From ZC4RG19 sp017577565 (lineage in GTDB: Bacteria > Actinomycetota > Acidimicrobiia > Acidimicrobiales > VFJN01), in assembly GCA_047459075.1 (NCBI GenBank), contig VSCH01000002.1, forward strand, positions 62,001 to 126,000: 64,000 nt of DNA. The letters are read 5' to 3'. The position numbers were made by a program, and so were the translations under genes. The notes beneath the pieces were generated by a model, which did no database searches, was not told where the DNA came from, and saw nothing but the letters and a program-made list of their open reading frames with translations. The number at the start of each line of letters is the position of its first letter. Positions within the stretch are counted from its first letter, which is position 1. Below, one piece after another: positions 24,640 to 34,377 of the stretch.

Positions 24640-25716
24640 GTGCGCCGGCTCGTCGTCGTCGAGGCCCGGGGCACCCCGGCGTTCGTCGACCGGCTGCGCC
24701 GCGCCTGGGACGAGGGCGACGCGGTCCTGCCCCTCGACCCCCGCCTCCCCGGCCCGGCCCGCGAGCGGGTGCTGGCCGCGGCCCGCCCCGAGGAGCCGGT
24801 GGCGGAGGGCGATGCGCTGGTCGTCGCCACCAGCGGGACGACCGGCGACCCCAAGGCGGTCGTGCTCACCCACGACGCCGTCGCCGCCTCGGCCCGGGCG
24901 ACGAGCGCCCGCCTCGGCGTCGACCCGGGTGCCGACCGCTGGCTCGCCTGCCTGCCGCTCGCCCACGTCGGCGGCCTCTCCGTGGTCACCCGGGCGCTGC
25001 TCACCGGCACGCCCCTGACCGTGCACGACGGCTTCGACGCCGGGGCCGTCGAGGCCGCGGCCGCCGCCGGCTGCACGCTGGTCTCGCTCGTGCCGACGGC
25101 ACTGCGCCGCATCGACCCGAGCGGGTTCCGGACCGTGCTGCTCGGCGGGTCGGCGATGCCCGACGAGCTGCCGCCCAACGCGGTGACGACCTACGGCATG
25201 ACCGAGACCGGCAGCGGCGTCGTCTACGACGGCCGGCCGCTGGACGGCGTCGAGGTCCGGGTCGTCGACGGCGAGATCCACCTGCGGGGCCCGATGCTGC
25301 TGCGCTGCTACCGCGACGGCACCGACCCGAAGACCGCCGACGGCTGGCTGCCCACCGGCGACATGGGGACCTGGGACCCGGCGACCGGCCGCCTGCGGGT
25401 GTTCGGGCGCCGGGGCGACATGATCGTCACCGGCGGCGAGAACGTCTGGCCCACCGCGGTGGAGCGGGTGCTGGAGCGCCTGCCCTCCGTGCGGGAGGTG
25501 GCGGTGACCGGCGAGCCCGACCCCGAGTGGGGCCAGCGGGTCGTGGCCCTCGTCGTGCCGGCCGACCCGGCGGCCCCGCCGACGCTGGGCGAGCTGCGGG
25601 ACGCGGTGCGGGGTGAGCTGCCGGCCTACGCGGCGCCCCGGGCCCTGCGCCTCCTCGACACCCTCCCCCGCACCGCCTCGGGCAAGGTCGCCCGGGCGCG
25701 GCTGCGCCCGGGGTGA
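24640..25716 (+). CDS. menE: o-Succinylbenzoate--CoA ligase
   Basis: MenE activates o-succinylbenzoate as its CoA ester. This is the short actinobacterial type (358 residues). It has the AMP-binding loop ATSGTTGDPKAVVLTH, the CLPLAHVGG motif, YGMTETGSG, the hinge TGDMG...GRRGDMIVTGGENVWP and the catalytic lysine in PRTASGKVARARL. The men genes around it support MenE over other acyl-CoA ligases. The start is GTG, 4 bases after the MOSC gene. Confidence 0.92.
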   Translation: MRRLVVVEARGTPAFVDRLRRAWDEGDAVLPLDPRLPGPARERVLAAARPEEPVAEGDALVVATSGTTGDPKAVVLTHDAVAASARATSARLGVDPGADRWLACLPLAHVGGLSVVTRALLTGTPLTVHDGFDAGAVEAAAAAGCTLVSLVPTALRRIDPSGFRTVLLGGSAMPDELPPNAVTTYGMTETGSGVVYDGRPLDGVEVRVVDGEIHLRGPMLLRCYRDGTDPKTADGWLPTGDMGTWDPATGRLRVFGRRGDMIVTGGENVWPTAVERVLERLPSVREVAVTGEPDPEWGQRVVALVVPADPAAPPTLGELRDAVRGELPAYAAPRALRLLDTLPRTASGKVARARLRPG

Positions 25717-25758
25717 GGCCCCCGGGCGCAGCGACGGGTGGGTGCCCCTACGAGGTCG

Positions 25759-26715
25759 TCAGCACCACCAGGCCCACCACGGGCAGTCGTCCTCGGGCGG
25801 CGGGGTGGTGCCACCGCCGCTGCCGCTGTGCGGGCAGGTGTCCCGGTACTCGGAGATGGCGAAGTCGTCCGGCGCCGGGCAGAGGAACTGCTCGTAGCGG
25901 AGGTCGTTGTCGACGAACCGCTTGAGCCAGGCGATGCTGTACTTCGCGGTCGTCGTGTCGGGCGTGTTCGACACGAAGTGGCTGGCCCCGCGGAGCTCCA
26001 TGTACGCCTTGTCGAGGTCGCTCGGCAGGCTGTTGTAGAAGGCCTCCGAGTGCGAGCTCACCGGCGCGATGGTGTCGAGCTGGGCCCCGACCACCAGGGT
26101 CGGCGTCCGCACGCTCGACCAGTTCTTCCGGGTGTGCCAGCCCTGCAGCGGGATGGCGGCCTCGAGGCTCGTGTCGTTCGCCGCGGCGGACAGCGCCCCG
26201 CCGCCGCCCATCGAGTGGCCCATGACCGCCATCCGGTTCGGGTCGATCCGGTTGCGCACGACGCTGTTGGTGCGCAGGTGGTCGAGCGCGGCCTGCAGCT
26301 GGCGACCCCGGCTGTCGGGCTGGTCGAGGCGCGTGATCGTGTCGATCGTGATCACCACGAAGCCCTGCGACGCGATGCGGGGGCCGAGCCAGGCGATGCT
26401 CTCCTGGCCCGCCGTGAACCCCGGCGAGATCGCCACCGCACCGAAGGTGCCCTGGCTCGTGTCGGTCGGGTAGTAGATGGTCCCGCCGCCGAAGCCGTCG
26501 GCCTGGAGCCTCGACACCGTCGTCTGGGCCACGGCGAACGGCCCGCGGACGGCCTCGATGCTCGACTCGGTGGGATCGGGCCCTCGCTCGTACGGGTTCT
26601 CCTGGGCGCCGGCCGGCGCCGCACCGATGACGGTGGAGCCGGCGACGATCACCCCGGCGAGGAGCGCGCCGAGCCGTGTGCGCACGCGCGCGATGGACGT
26701 GGACATGTGTCGCAT
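25759..26715 (-). CDS. Secreted PET-hydrolase/cutinase-like polyesterase
   Basis: A signal peptide ends at AGA before QENPYERGPDPT. The mature protein follows the Thermobifida cutinase/LCC pattern: GFGGGTIYYP, AISPGFT, GFVVITIDTITRLDQPDSR, nucleophile GHSMGGGG (Ser168), Trp193 in GWH, Asp214 in LDTIAPV, His246 in GASHF, and the Cys279-Cys294 pair that forms the C-terminal disulfide in this family. Such enzymes cleave cutin and synthetic polyesters including PET. The oxyanion residues are Phe100 and Met169. Beyond the usual end there is a Gly/Pro linker and the tail CPWWAWWC. ATG at 26715 or 26706 could start it. It has its own promoter and palindrome. Confidence 0.93.
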   Translation of the reverse strand: MRHMSTSIARVRTRLGALLAGVIVAGSTVIGAAPAGAQENPYERGPDPTESSIEAVRGPFAVAQTTVSRLQADGFGGGTIYYPTDTSQGTFGAVAISPGFTAGQESIAWLGPRIASQGFVVITIDTITRLDQPDSRGRQLQAALDHLRTNSVVRNRIDPNRMAVMGHSMGGGGALSAAANDTSLEAAIPLQGWHTRKNWSSVRTPTLVVGAQLDTIAPVSSHSEAFYNSLPSDLDKAYMELRGASHFVSNTPDTTTAKYSIAWLKRFVDNDLRYEQFLCPAPDDFAISEYRDTCPHSGSGGGTTPPPEDDCPWWAWWC

Positions 26716-26808
26716 TCCCCCTCTGTCGGTGGCTCCCCGGCGGACACGTCCCCCCGCCCCGCCCGGCGCCGTCGGCGGGCGGCCCCTCGGGAGCCTCGTC
26801 GAGAGGGA

Positions 26809-26836
26809 ACTATAGACTGACTGACGCGACAGTCAA
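26809..26836 (-). promoter_or_regulatory. Promoter of the polyesterase gene
   Basis: Minus-strand TTGACT (26831-26836) and TATAGT (26809-26814) are separated by 16 bases, close to the sigma-70/HrdB consensus and unusual here, where most genes show only a -10 box. Transcription would begin near 26802, giving a leader of about 90 bases with GAGGGGGA before the first ATG. Confidence 0.7.
26818..26835. promoter_or_regulatory. Palindromic operator overlapping the polyesterase promoter
   Basis: Arms TGACTG and CAGTCA (6 bp, perfect) flank ACGCGA. The site covers most of the -35 and the spacer, so a bound dimer, for example of TetR type, would block RNA polymerase. No regulator gene lies next to it. 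Confidence 0.5.
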
Positions 26837-26840
26837 TAGC

Positions 26841-27602
26841 TCAGCCGAGCGCGGCGCCGAGCAGCGCCCCGCCGTCGACCACGAGCGTCTCCCCCGTGAT
26901 CCACGAGGCCAGGTCGCTGGCCAGGAACAGCGCCGCGTTGGCGATGTCCTGCGGCTCGCCCAGCCGCCGCAGCGGCATGCGGGCGGCGATCTGCTCCTCG
27001 GCCGGCTCCCACAGCGCCCGGGCCATGTCGGTCTTCACCAGGCCCGGGGCGATGGCGTTGACCCGGACCCCGGGGGCCAGGTCGGCGGCCAGCGTCCGGG
27101 TCAGGTGGATGAGCGCCGCCTTGGTCACGTTGTAGTGGCCGATGCCGCGCTCGACCGACAGCCCGCCGATCGAGGCCATGTTGATGATCGCCCCGCCGTG
27201 CTCGGCCATCGAGGCCCGCCACACCTCCTGGCACCACAGGACCGGCCCCCGGTAGTTGACCTGCCAGGTCTTGTCGAACCGGGGCAGGTCGATGTCGATG
27301 GCCCGGCCCATGTAGGGGTTGGTGGCGGCGTTGTTCACCAGGATGTCGACACGCCCGAAGCGCTCGACGGTGGCGGCGACGCAGGCGGCGATCTGGTCGG
27401 GCTCGCCGGCGTGGGCGGCGAACACCGCGACCTCGCCCCCGGCGGCGCCGATCTCGGCCGCGGCGGCCTCGAGCGCGTCCTGCTTGCGCGACGAGATCAT
27501 CACCGACGCCCCGGCCGCCGCGTAGGTGGCGGCGATCGCCTTGCCGATGCCCCGGCTGGCGCCGGTGACCAGCGCGACCTTTCCCTCCAGGCTCAGCTGC
27601 AT
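26841..27602 (-). CDS. SDR family oxidoreductase
   Basis: The 253-residue classical short-chain dehydrogenase has the cofactor loop TGASRGIGKAI, NNAATNPYMG, the catalytic Ser in NMASIGG, and YNVTK (Tyr-x3-Lys). The C-terminal VDGGALLG is typical. Arg at the end of the first beta-strand region (SSRKQ) suggests NADP, but this is weak. The substrate is unknown. TAGCGT lies 8 bases before the ATG. Its stop lies 4 bases from the -35 of the polyesterase gene. Confidence 0.9.
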   Translation of the reverse strand: MQLSLEGKVALVTGASRGIGKAIAATYAAAGASVMISSRKQDALEAAAAEIGAAGGEVAVFAAHAGEPDQIAACVAATVERFGRVDILVNNAATNPYMGRAIDIDLPRFDKTWQVNYRGPVLWCQEVWRASMAEHGGAIINMASIGGLSVERGIGHYNVTKAALIHLTRTLAADLAPGVRVNAIAPGLVKTDMARALWEPAEEQIAARMPLRRLGEPQDIANAALFLASDLASWITGETLVVDGGALLGAALG

Positions 27603-27610
27603 GGCGGGGG

Positions 27611-27616
27611 ACGCTA
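27611..27616 (-). promoter_or_regulatory. -10 box of the SDR gene (leaderless)
   Basis: Minus-strand TAGCGT, 8 bases before the ATG at 27602, so the SDR can be transcribed apart from the upstream thioesterase. Confidence 0.4.
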
Positions 27617-27647
27617 ACGAACGCCCCCCGACCGGCGCACCTGGCGG

Positions 27648-28061
27648 TCAGGCGCCGCCACGGGGGCGGAGCACCAGCTGCGTCTGGGTCACCTTGGCCA
27701 CCGGCCGCCCGGCGGCGTCGGCGACGGTCGTCTCGACGACGATCGTGGACGAGCCGACGTGCAGCGGGCGGGCCGTGGCGGTGACCGTCCCCGAGCGCAC
27801 GGCGCCGAGGAAGTTGGTCTTCGACTCGACGGTCGTCGTCTCGGCGCCGGGGGGCAGGTTGAGCCAGGCGCAGGCGCCGCCGGCGGAGTCGGCCAGCGCC
27901 ATGACCACGCCGCCGTGCAGCACGCCGCCGACCGTGCACAGGCCGGGCGCGTGGTCGAGCTCGACGACGACCTCGTCCGGGCGGGCGACGGGCGCCCGCA
28001 TGCCGAGCGCCTCGCAGAGGGGCATGGTGTGGAGCAGGGTGGTGGCGTCGGTGGCGGTCAT
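27648..28061 (-). CDS. PaaI-type hot-dog thioesterase
   Basis: The 137-residue protein has the PaaI/4HBT motif GVLHGGVVMALADSAGG with the catalytic Asp, and the ESKTNFLGAV strand that follows in acyl-CoA thioesterases of this group. It probably hydrolyses aryl- or acyl-CoA esters. The ATG at 28061 has GATGAT 6 bases upstream. It precedes the SDR gene on the same strand, 45 bases apart. Confidence 0.88.
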   Translation of the reverse strand: MTATDATTLLHTMPLCEALGMRAPVARPDEVVVELDHAPGLCTVGGVLHGGVVMALADSAGGACAWLNLPPGAETTTVESKTNFLGAVRSGTVTATARPLHVGSSTIVVETTVADAAGRPVAKVTQTQLVLRPRGGA

Positions 28062-28164
28062 GGCCCGATCATCCCGCCGCCGGGGGCGCGTGCCGATGAC
28101 CTGCGAGGTAACGGCGACGCCGCACCCGGCGGCGCCGCGGGTCGGCGCCGGGCCCGCCGGCACC

Positions 28165-28170
28165 TAGCGT
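28165..28170 (+). promoter_or_regulatory. -10 box of the DUF255 gene (leaderless)
   Basis: TAGCGT, 6 bases before the GTG at 28177. Confidence 0.5.
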
Positions 28171-28176
28171 GGGGGC

Positions 28177-30181
<2,005 letters not shown>

Positions 30182-30192
<11 letters not shown>

Positions 30193-31837
30193 GGCCCGCG
30201 CCGACCACCCCGACGTCGCCGTCGCCGTCGGCGTCCTCCAGCCCGAGCACGTCGAGGGCCTCGACCTCGCCCGCGACCGTGCCGGCACCGGTCTCGTCGC
30301 CCGGCGCCGCCTCCTCCCGCCGGGGCAGCAGCAGCCACGCCCCCGCCGCCACGGCGACGCCGAGCACGGCCGCCGCGCCGGCGGCCGTCGTGAAGCCGTC
30401 GACGAACGCCGCCCGGGCCGCGTCGGCCAGGCGGGCGCCCGCGGCGGCCGGCAGGTCGCGGGCGACGTCGAGGGCGCCGGCCAGCCCGCCGTCGGCGGCC
30501 GCCGCGCCGTCGGCCGGCAGCCCGGCCAGCGCCGGGGCCAGGGCGGCGCCGTAGCGGGCGCTGAGCACGGTCCCCAAGATGGCCACGCCCAGGGCGCCGC
30601 CGACCTCGCGGCTGGCGTTGTTCATGGCCGAGCCCATCCCCGCCCGGGCCGGCGGGACGGCGGCCATCATCAGCGCGGTCAGCGGCGCCCCGGTCGCCCC
30701 GATGCCGACGGCCGTGGGCACGAAGGCCACCGCCGCCACCACCGCCGGCGTGCCCTCGTCGAAGCGGGTGACGACCGCCATGCCCATCGCCACCAGCAGC
30801 AGGCCGGTGGCGATGACCGCGCGGGGGCCGTAGCGGTCGACGAACCGGGGCACCTGGGGCGCCACGACGAGCATCGTCAGCGACACCGGCATCTGGACGA
30901 GCCCGGCCTCGAAGGGCGACAGCCCGAGCACCAGCTGGAGGAACTGGGCGGTGAGGAAGAACGAGCCGAACAGCGTGAAGTAGGTGAGGCCGATGCCGGC
31001 GGTGGCGACGCCGAAGCGGCGGTCCCGGAACAGCGCCAGGTCGAGCATGGGGTGGCGGGCGGTCAGCTCCCGCCAGACGAACAGACCGAGGCCGGCGACC
31101 GCCACCGCCAGGCCGGCGAGCGTCTCGCGGGCGGCCCACCCCACCTCGGGGGCCTCGATGATGGCGTACACCAGCGCCCCGACGCCGACGATCGACAGCA
31201 GCGCGCCGGGCACGTCGACCGGCCGCTGCTCGGGGTCGCGGGAGGTCGGCACCAGCCACCGCCCGGCGACCAGCGCGGCGAGGGCGAGGGGCACGTTGAG
31301 CAGGAACACCGAGCCCCACCAGAAGTGCTCCAGCAGCAGGCCCGAGGCGACCGGCCCGAGCGCCGCCCCGCCCGCCGCGACGCCCGCCCACACGGCGATG
31401 GCCCGGCTCCGCTCCTCGGGGGCGAACACGTTGCTGATGATCGAGAGGGTCGAGGGCATGACGAACGCCGCCGCCACGCCCATGACCACCCGGGCCACGA
31501 CGACGACGGCGGCCGTCTGGGCCAGCAGCGCGATGCCCGACCCGACGAGGAAGAGCACGAGGCCGACCTGCAGCGCGCCCTTGCGGCCGTAGCGGTCGCC
31601 CAGCGTCCCGGCGCTGAACAGCAGCCCGGCGAACACGAGGGCGTAGGCGTCGACCATCCACTGCAGCTCGCCGGTGCCGGCCTCCAGGTCGCGGGCGATC
31701 GACGGCAGGGCCAGGTTCAGGCTGAGGTTGGCGATCATGACGATCGTCAGGCTCAGGCAGAGGACGCCGAGGGTGCGCCACCGGCGGGCGTGGACGTGGG
31801 GGTCGGCGTGGAGGGGGAGGACGTCCGTGGTCGACAT
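30182..31837 (-). CDS. DHA2-family MFS drug efflux transporter
   Basis: The 551-residue protein has about 14 hydrophobic helices, as in EmrB/QacA transporters. It has the loop 2-3 motif GTLGDRYGRKGAL (motif A), the helix 5 motif GPVASGLLLEHFWWGSVFLLNVP (motif C region), and LNLALPSIARDL in helix 1. It would export drugs or other amphiphiles using protons. The start is a leaderless ATG. A MerR-style promoter lies just upstream, suggesting induction by a substrate. Confidence 0.93.
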
Positions 31838-31845
31838 GCCGGCGG

Positions 31846-31876
31846 ACGCTACGAGTTGAAGTGCGCTTCAAGTCAA
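31846..31876 (-). promoter_or_regulatory. MerR-style promoter/operator of the MFS pump
   Basis: Minus-strand -35 TTGACT (31871-31876) and -10 TAGCGT (31846-31851) are 19 bases apart, too long for normal recognition. A perfect dyad TTGAAG-TGCG-CTTCAA (31856-31871) fills the spacer. This is the layout used by MerR-family activators, which untwist a 19-20 base spacer. A TetR repressor is the alternative. Confidence 0.65.
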
Positions 31877-31891
31877 GGCATGTGCCCGGCG

Positions 31892-32923
31892 TCACAGCCT
31901 GATGACGATCTTGCCGGTGTTGGCCCCGGTGAACAGCGCGTTGAGCGCCCCCACCGCGGAGCCGAGGCCCTCGTGGACGTCGAGCCGGTAGGTGAGCTTC
32001 CCCTCGGCCAGCCAGCGGCCCAGCACCTCGGCGACCTCGCCGAACCGGTCCCAGTGGTCGAGGGACAGGAAGCCCTCCATCCGGGCCCGCTTGTTGATGA
32101 GCTGGAAGTAGTTCGACGGCCCCGGCGGGCGGTGGCTCTCGTTGTAGACCGAGATGGCGCCGCACAGCACGACCCGGGCCCGCAGGGCCAGGTGGTCGAG
32201 CACCGCGTCGAGGATCGGCCCGCCGACGTTGTCGAAGTAGACGTCGACGCCCTCGGGGCACAGCTCGCCGAGGCGGGCGTGGACGTCCTCGGACCGGCGG
32301 TCGATGGCGGCGTCGAGGCCGAGGTCCTCGAGCAGCCAGCGCACCTTCTCGGGTCCGCCGCAGATGCCGACCACCCGCGCGCCCCGCAGCTTGGCGATCT
32401 GGGCCGCGATCGACCCGGTGGCGCCGGCCGCCGCCGACACGACGACCGTGTCGCCCTCCTCGACCCGGCCGACGTCGACGATGCCGACGTACGCCGTCAG
32501 CCCGGTGGCGCCGAGGACGGCCAGCAGCGCCGGCGCGTCGACCTCGGGGCCGAGGTCGGTGGCGAGCGGGCCCTCCTCGACGACGCCGTAGCGCTGCCAG
32601 CCCGGCAGCCCGTACACCCGGTGGCCGAGCGGCAGGCCCTCGGCCCGGGTCGCCACCACCCGGCCGATGCCGCTCGCCCGCACCGGCTCGCCGATGGCGA
32701 CCGCGGGCAGGTAGCCCTCGGCCTTGGACAGCCAGGTGCGGACCGTGGCGTCGACCCCCAGCCACTCGACCTCGACCAGCGCCTGGCCGTCGGCCAGCTC
32801 GGGCAGCGGCACGCCCACCTGGTGCTCGACGTCGTTCTCGTCGAGCAGCCCCTCCGGGCGGCACCGCAGCACCACCCGCTCGTTGGTCGTCCTCTCCAGA
32901 TCGATCGCCGACTGCAGCTCCAC
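31892..32923 (-). CDS. NADP-dependent MDR-family oxidoreductase
   Basis: The 343-residue protein matches the leukotriene-B4 dehydrogenase/curcumin-reductase branch: an N-terminal GroES-like domain, the nucleotide loop SAAAGATGSIAAQIAK, FDNVGGPILDAVL, and CGAISVYN near the end. These zinc-free enzymes reduce activated double bonds with NADPH. The GTG at 32923 is 7 bases below TACCGT. It lies 54 bases upstream of the MFS gene, which has its own promoter. Confidence 0.9.
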   Translation of the reverse strand: MELQSAIDLERTTNERVVLRCRPEGLLDENDVEHQVGVPLPELADGQALVEVEWLGVDATVRTWLSKAEGYLPAVAIGEPVRASGIGRVVATRAEGLPLGHRVYGLPGWQRYGVVEEGPLATDLGPEVDAPALLAVLGATGLTAYVGIVDVGRVEEGDTVVVSAAAGATGSIAAQIAKLRGARVVGICGGPEKVRWLLEDLGLDAAIDRRSEDVHARLGELCPEGVDVYFDNVGGPILDAVLDHLALRARVVLCGAISVYNESHRPPGPSNYFQLINKRARMEGFLSLDHWDRFGEVAEVLGRWLAEGKLTYRLDVHEGLGSAVGALNALFTGANTGKIVIRL

Positions 32924-32930
32924 GGCGCCG

Positions 32931-32936
32931 ACGGTA
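32931..32936 (-). promoter_or_regulatory. -10 box of the MDR oxidoreductase gene (leaderless)
   Basis: Minus-strand TACCGT, 7 bases before the GTG at 32923. This supports the chosen start. Confidence 0.45.
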
Positions 32937-32948
32937 TCTGACGGCGCG

Positions 32949-33569
32949 TCAGGGCTGCCGGGGTCCGGCGGGGCGCCAGCGCCCCCGGTGGACGACCGCG
33001 TCGAGCGGCGGCCGGGGCCGGCCGGCCGACCGCCCCGGCTCGTCGGGCGCCGGCCAGCCGAGCGCGACCGCACCGAGCGCCCGCCACCCCTCGGGCACGC
33101 CGAGGGCGTCGAGCACGGCCCGCTCGTGCTCGAACAGGCCGAAGAACAGCGCGCCCAGCCCGGCGTCGACGGCGGCGAGCAGCAGGCCGTGCACGGCCAT
33201 GCCCCCGTCCACCCACCAGTACGGCACCGGCCAGGCCTCGGTGCCCGCGCCCAGCCCCGTCCCCTCCTTGTCGGGCTCGGCGTACCGGCGCACGTAGGCC
33301 CCCGGTTCGACGAGCGGCACGACGACGACCGGCGCGTCGAGGAGCGACCGCCACCGGAAGCGGGCCCGGCGCTCGTCCGGCAGCGTCACGTCCCACAGCC
33401 GGCGGGTCTCGTCGCCCTCCAGGACGACGAACGCCCACGGCCGCGTGTTGCCCGCGGAGGGGGCCCGGGTCGCCAGGTCGAGGAGGCGGTCGACCAGCTC
33501 GGGCGGCACCGGCCGGGGCGCGAAGGCGCGCACCATCCGCCGGGCGCGGATGGCGTCCGGCAGCTGCAC
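32949..33569 (-). CDS. Nitroreductase-family protein
   Basis: The 206-residue protein starts with the FMN-binding pattern DAIRARRMVRAFAPRPVP, then ATRAPSAGNTRPWAFVV and a C-terminal GLGALFFGLFEHERAVLDALGVP segment, all standard for nitroreductase-like flavoproteins. Its substrate (nitroaromatic, flavin or iodotyrosine-like) is not decided by sequence. The GTG start is 30 bases after the preceding gene on the same strand, and MDR follows by 25 bases, so a small redox cluster is possible. Confidence 0.88.
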   Translation of the reverse strand: MQLPDAIRARRMVRAFAPRPVPPELVDRLLDLATRAPSAGNTRPWAFVVLEGDETRRLWDVTLPDERRARFRWRSLLDAPVVVVPLVEPGAYVRRYAEPDKEGTGLGAGTEAWPVPYWWVDGGMAVHGLLLAAVDAGLGALFFGLFEHERAVLDALGVPEGWRALGAVALGWPAPDEPGRSAGRPRPPLDAVVHRGRWRPAGPRQP

Positions 33570-33599
33570 CTCAGCGCGCGCCCGGCGGGGCCGGGCGGG

Positions 33600-34271
33600 T
33601 CAGGCGAGCTTGCGCAGGTCCTCCTCCATCGCCCAGCCGAAGCCGATCAGGCTGTCGCCCTTGGCCGGGTGCAGGGGCTCGAACCACTCGACGAACTCCG
33701 GGTCGAGCTGGTCGGGGTGCAGGGACTCGTGGTCGAGCACCGGGGCGGGGCCGCTGCCGTCGCCCTTGGCCAGGAAGGCCCGCTGGTCGTAGGCCTTCTG
33801 CTCGATGCCGTACCGCTTGGCCAGGCGGGTGCCCCAGGCGCGCTCCTCGCCGGTCGGCTTGTGGCCGGCCCGGGGCACGACGTCGTGGAGCGACCGGAAC
33901 GCCTCGAACCCGCCCGGCTGGTTGAACCGGGCCGCGACCAGCACGTCCTCGTCGGGGAAGGCGAGCACCGCCCGCCGCAGCATGTCCTGCACCAGGCCCC
34001 GCAGCACGGTGTCGCGCTTGGCGATGCGCCGCACCGACGCCAGCCCGATGAGGACGCAGGGCGTGCCGCCGATGCGCTCGAGCGTGCAGAACGCGAAGCC
34101 CTTGAGCTTGCCGTCCTCCCGGGCCTGGGTGATGAGCACCCAGGACTCGGCCTGCTTGGAGATGTCGCCGATCTCGTGGAGCGAGGAGCCCTCGGCGCAG
34201 ATGTCCGCCATCTCGGCGAGCTCTGCGTCGCTCAGCGCCGTGCAGTCCTTCGTCTCAACAGCGATCGACAT
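33600..34271 (-). CDS. Conserved-looking protein of unknown function
   Basis: About 223 residues from ATG 34271, or 226 from TTG 34280. GGAG sits almost directly before the ATG, which is too close to be ideal. Seen are an acidic start (SDAELAEMADICAEGSS), a central region with the strand-helix rhythm of GNAT acyltransferases (KGFAFCTLERIGGTPCVLIG, then RGLVQDMLRRAV), and a charged end. An acetyl-CoA P-loop is not clear. It is soluble. I do not recognise the family. Confidence 0.7.
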   Translation of the reverse strand: MSIAVETKDCTALSDAELAEMADICAEGSSLHEIGDISKQAESWVLITQAREDGKLKGFAFCTLERIGGTPCVLIGLASVRRIAKRDTVLRGLVQDMLRRAVLAFPDEDVLVAARFNQPGGFEAFRSLHDVVPRAGHKPTGEERAWGTRLAKRYGIEQKAYDQRAFLAKGDGSGPAPVLDHESLHPDQLDPEFVEWFEPLHPAKGDSLIGFGWAMEEDLRKLA

Positions 34272-34326
34272 CTCCTGCAAAGCCCCCGTTCCAAGACGGA
34301 CAACGTCGTACTAGTCCAGTCAACCC

Positions 34327-34353
34327 CGGCGACGAGTGCAACTCGGGTCGCCG
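34327..34353 (-). terminator. Hairpin downstream of dnaE
   Basis: CGGCGAC-GAGT closes on ACTC-GTCGCCG over a GCA loop with a 2-base bulge, 25 bases past the dnaE stop. No T-run follows, so it is only terminator-like. Confidence 0.35.
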
Positions 34354-34377
34354 AACACGCGCGCGGCGCGCGCCCCG

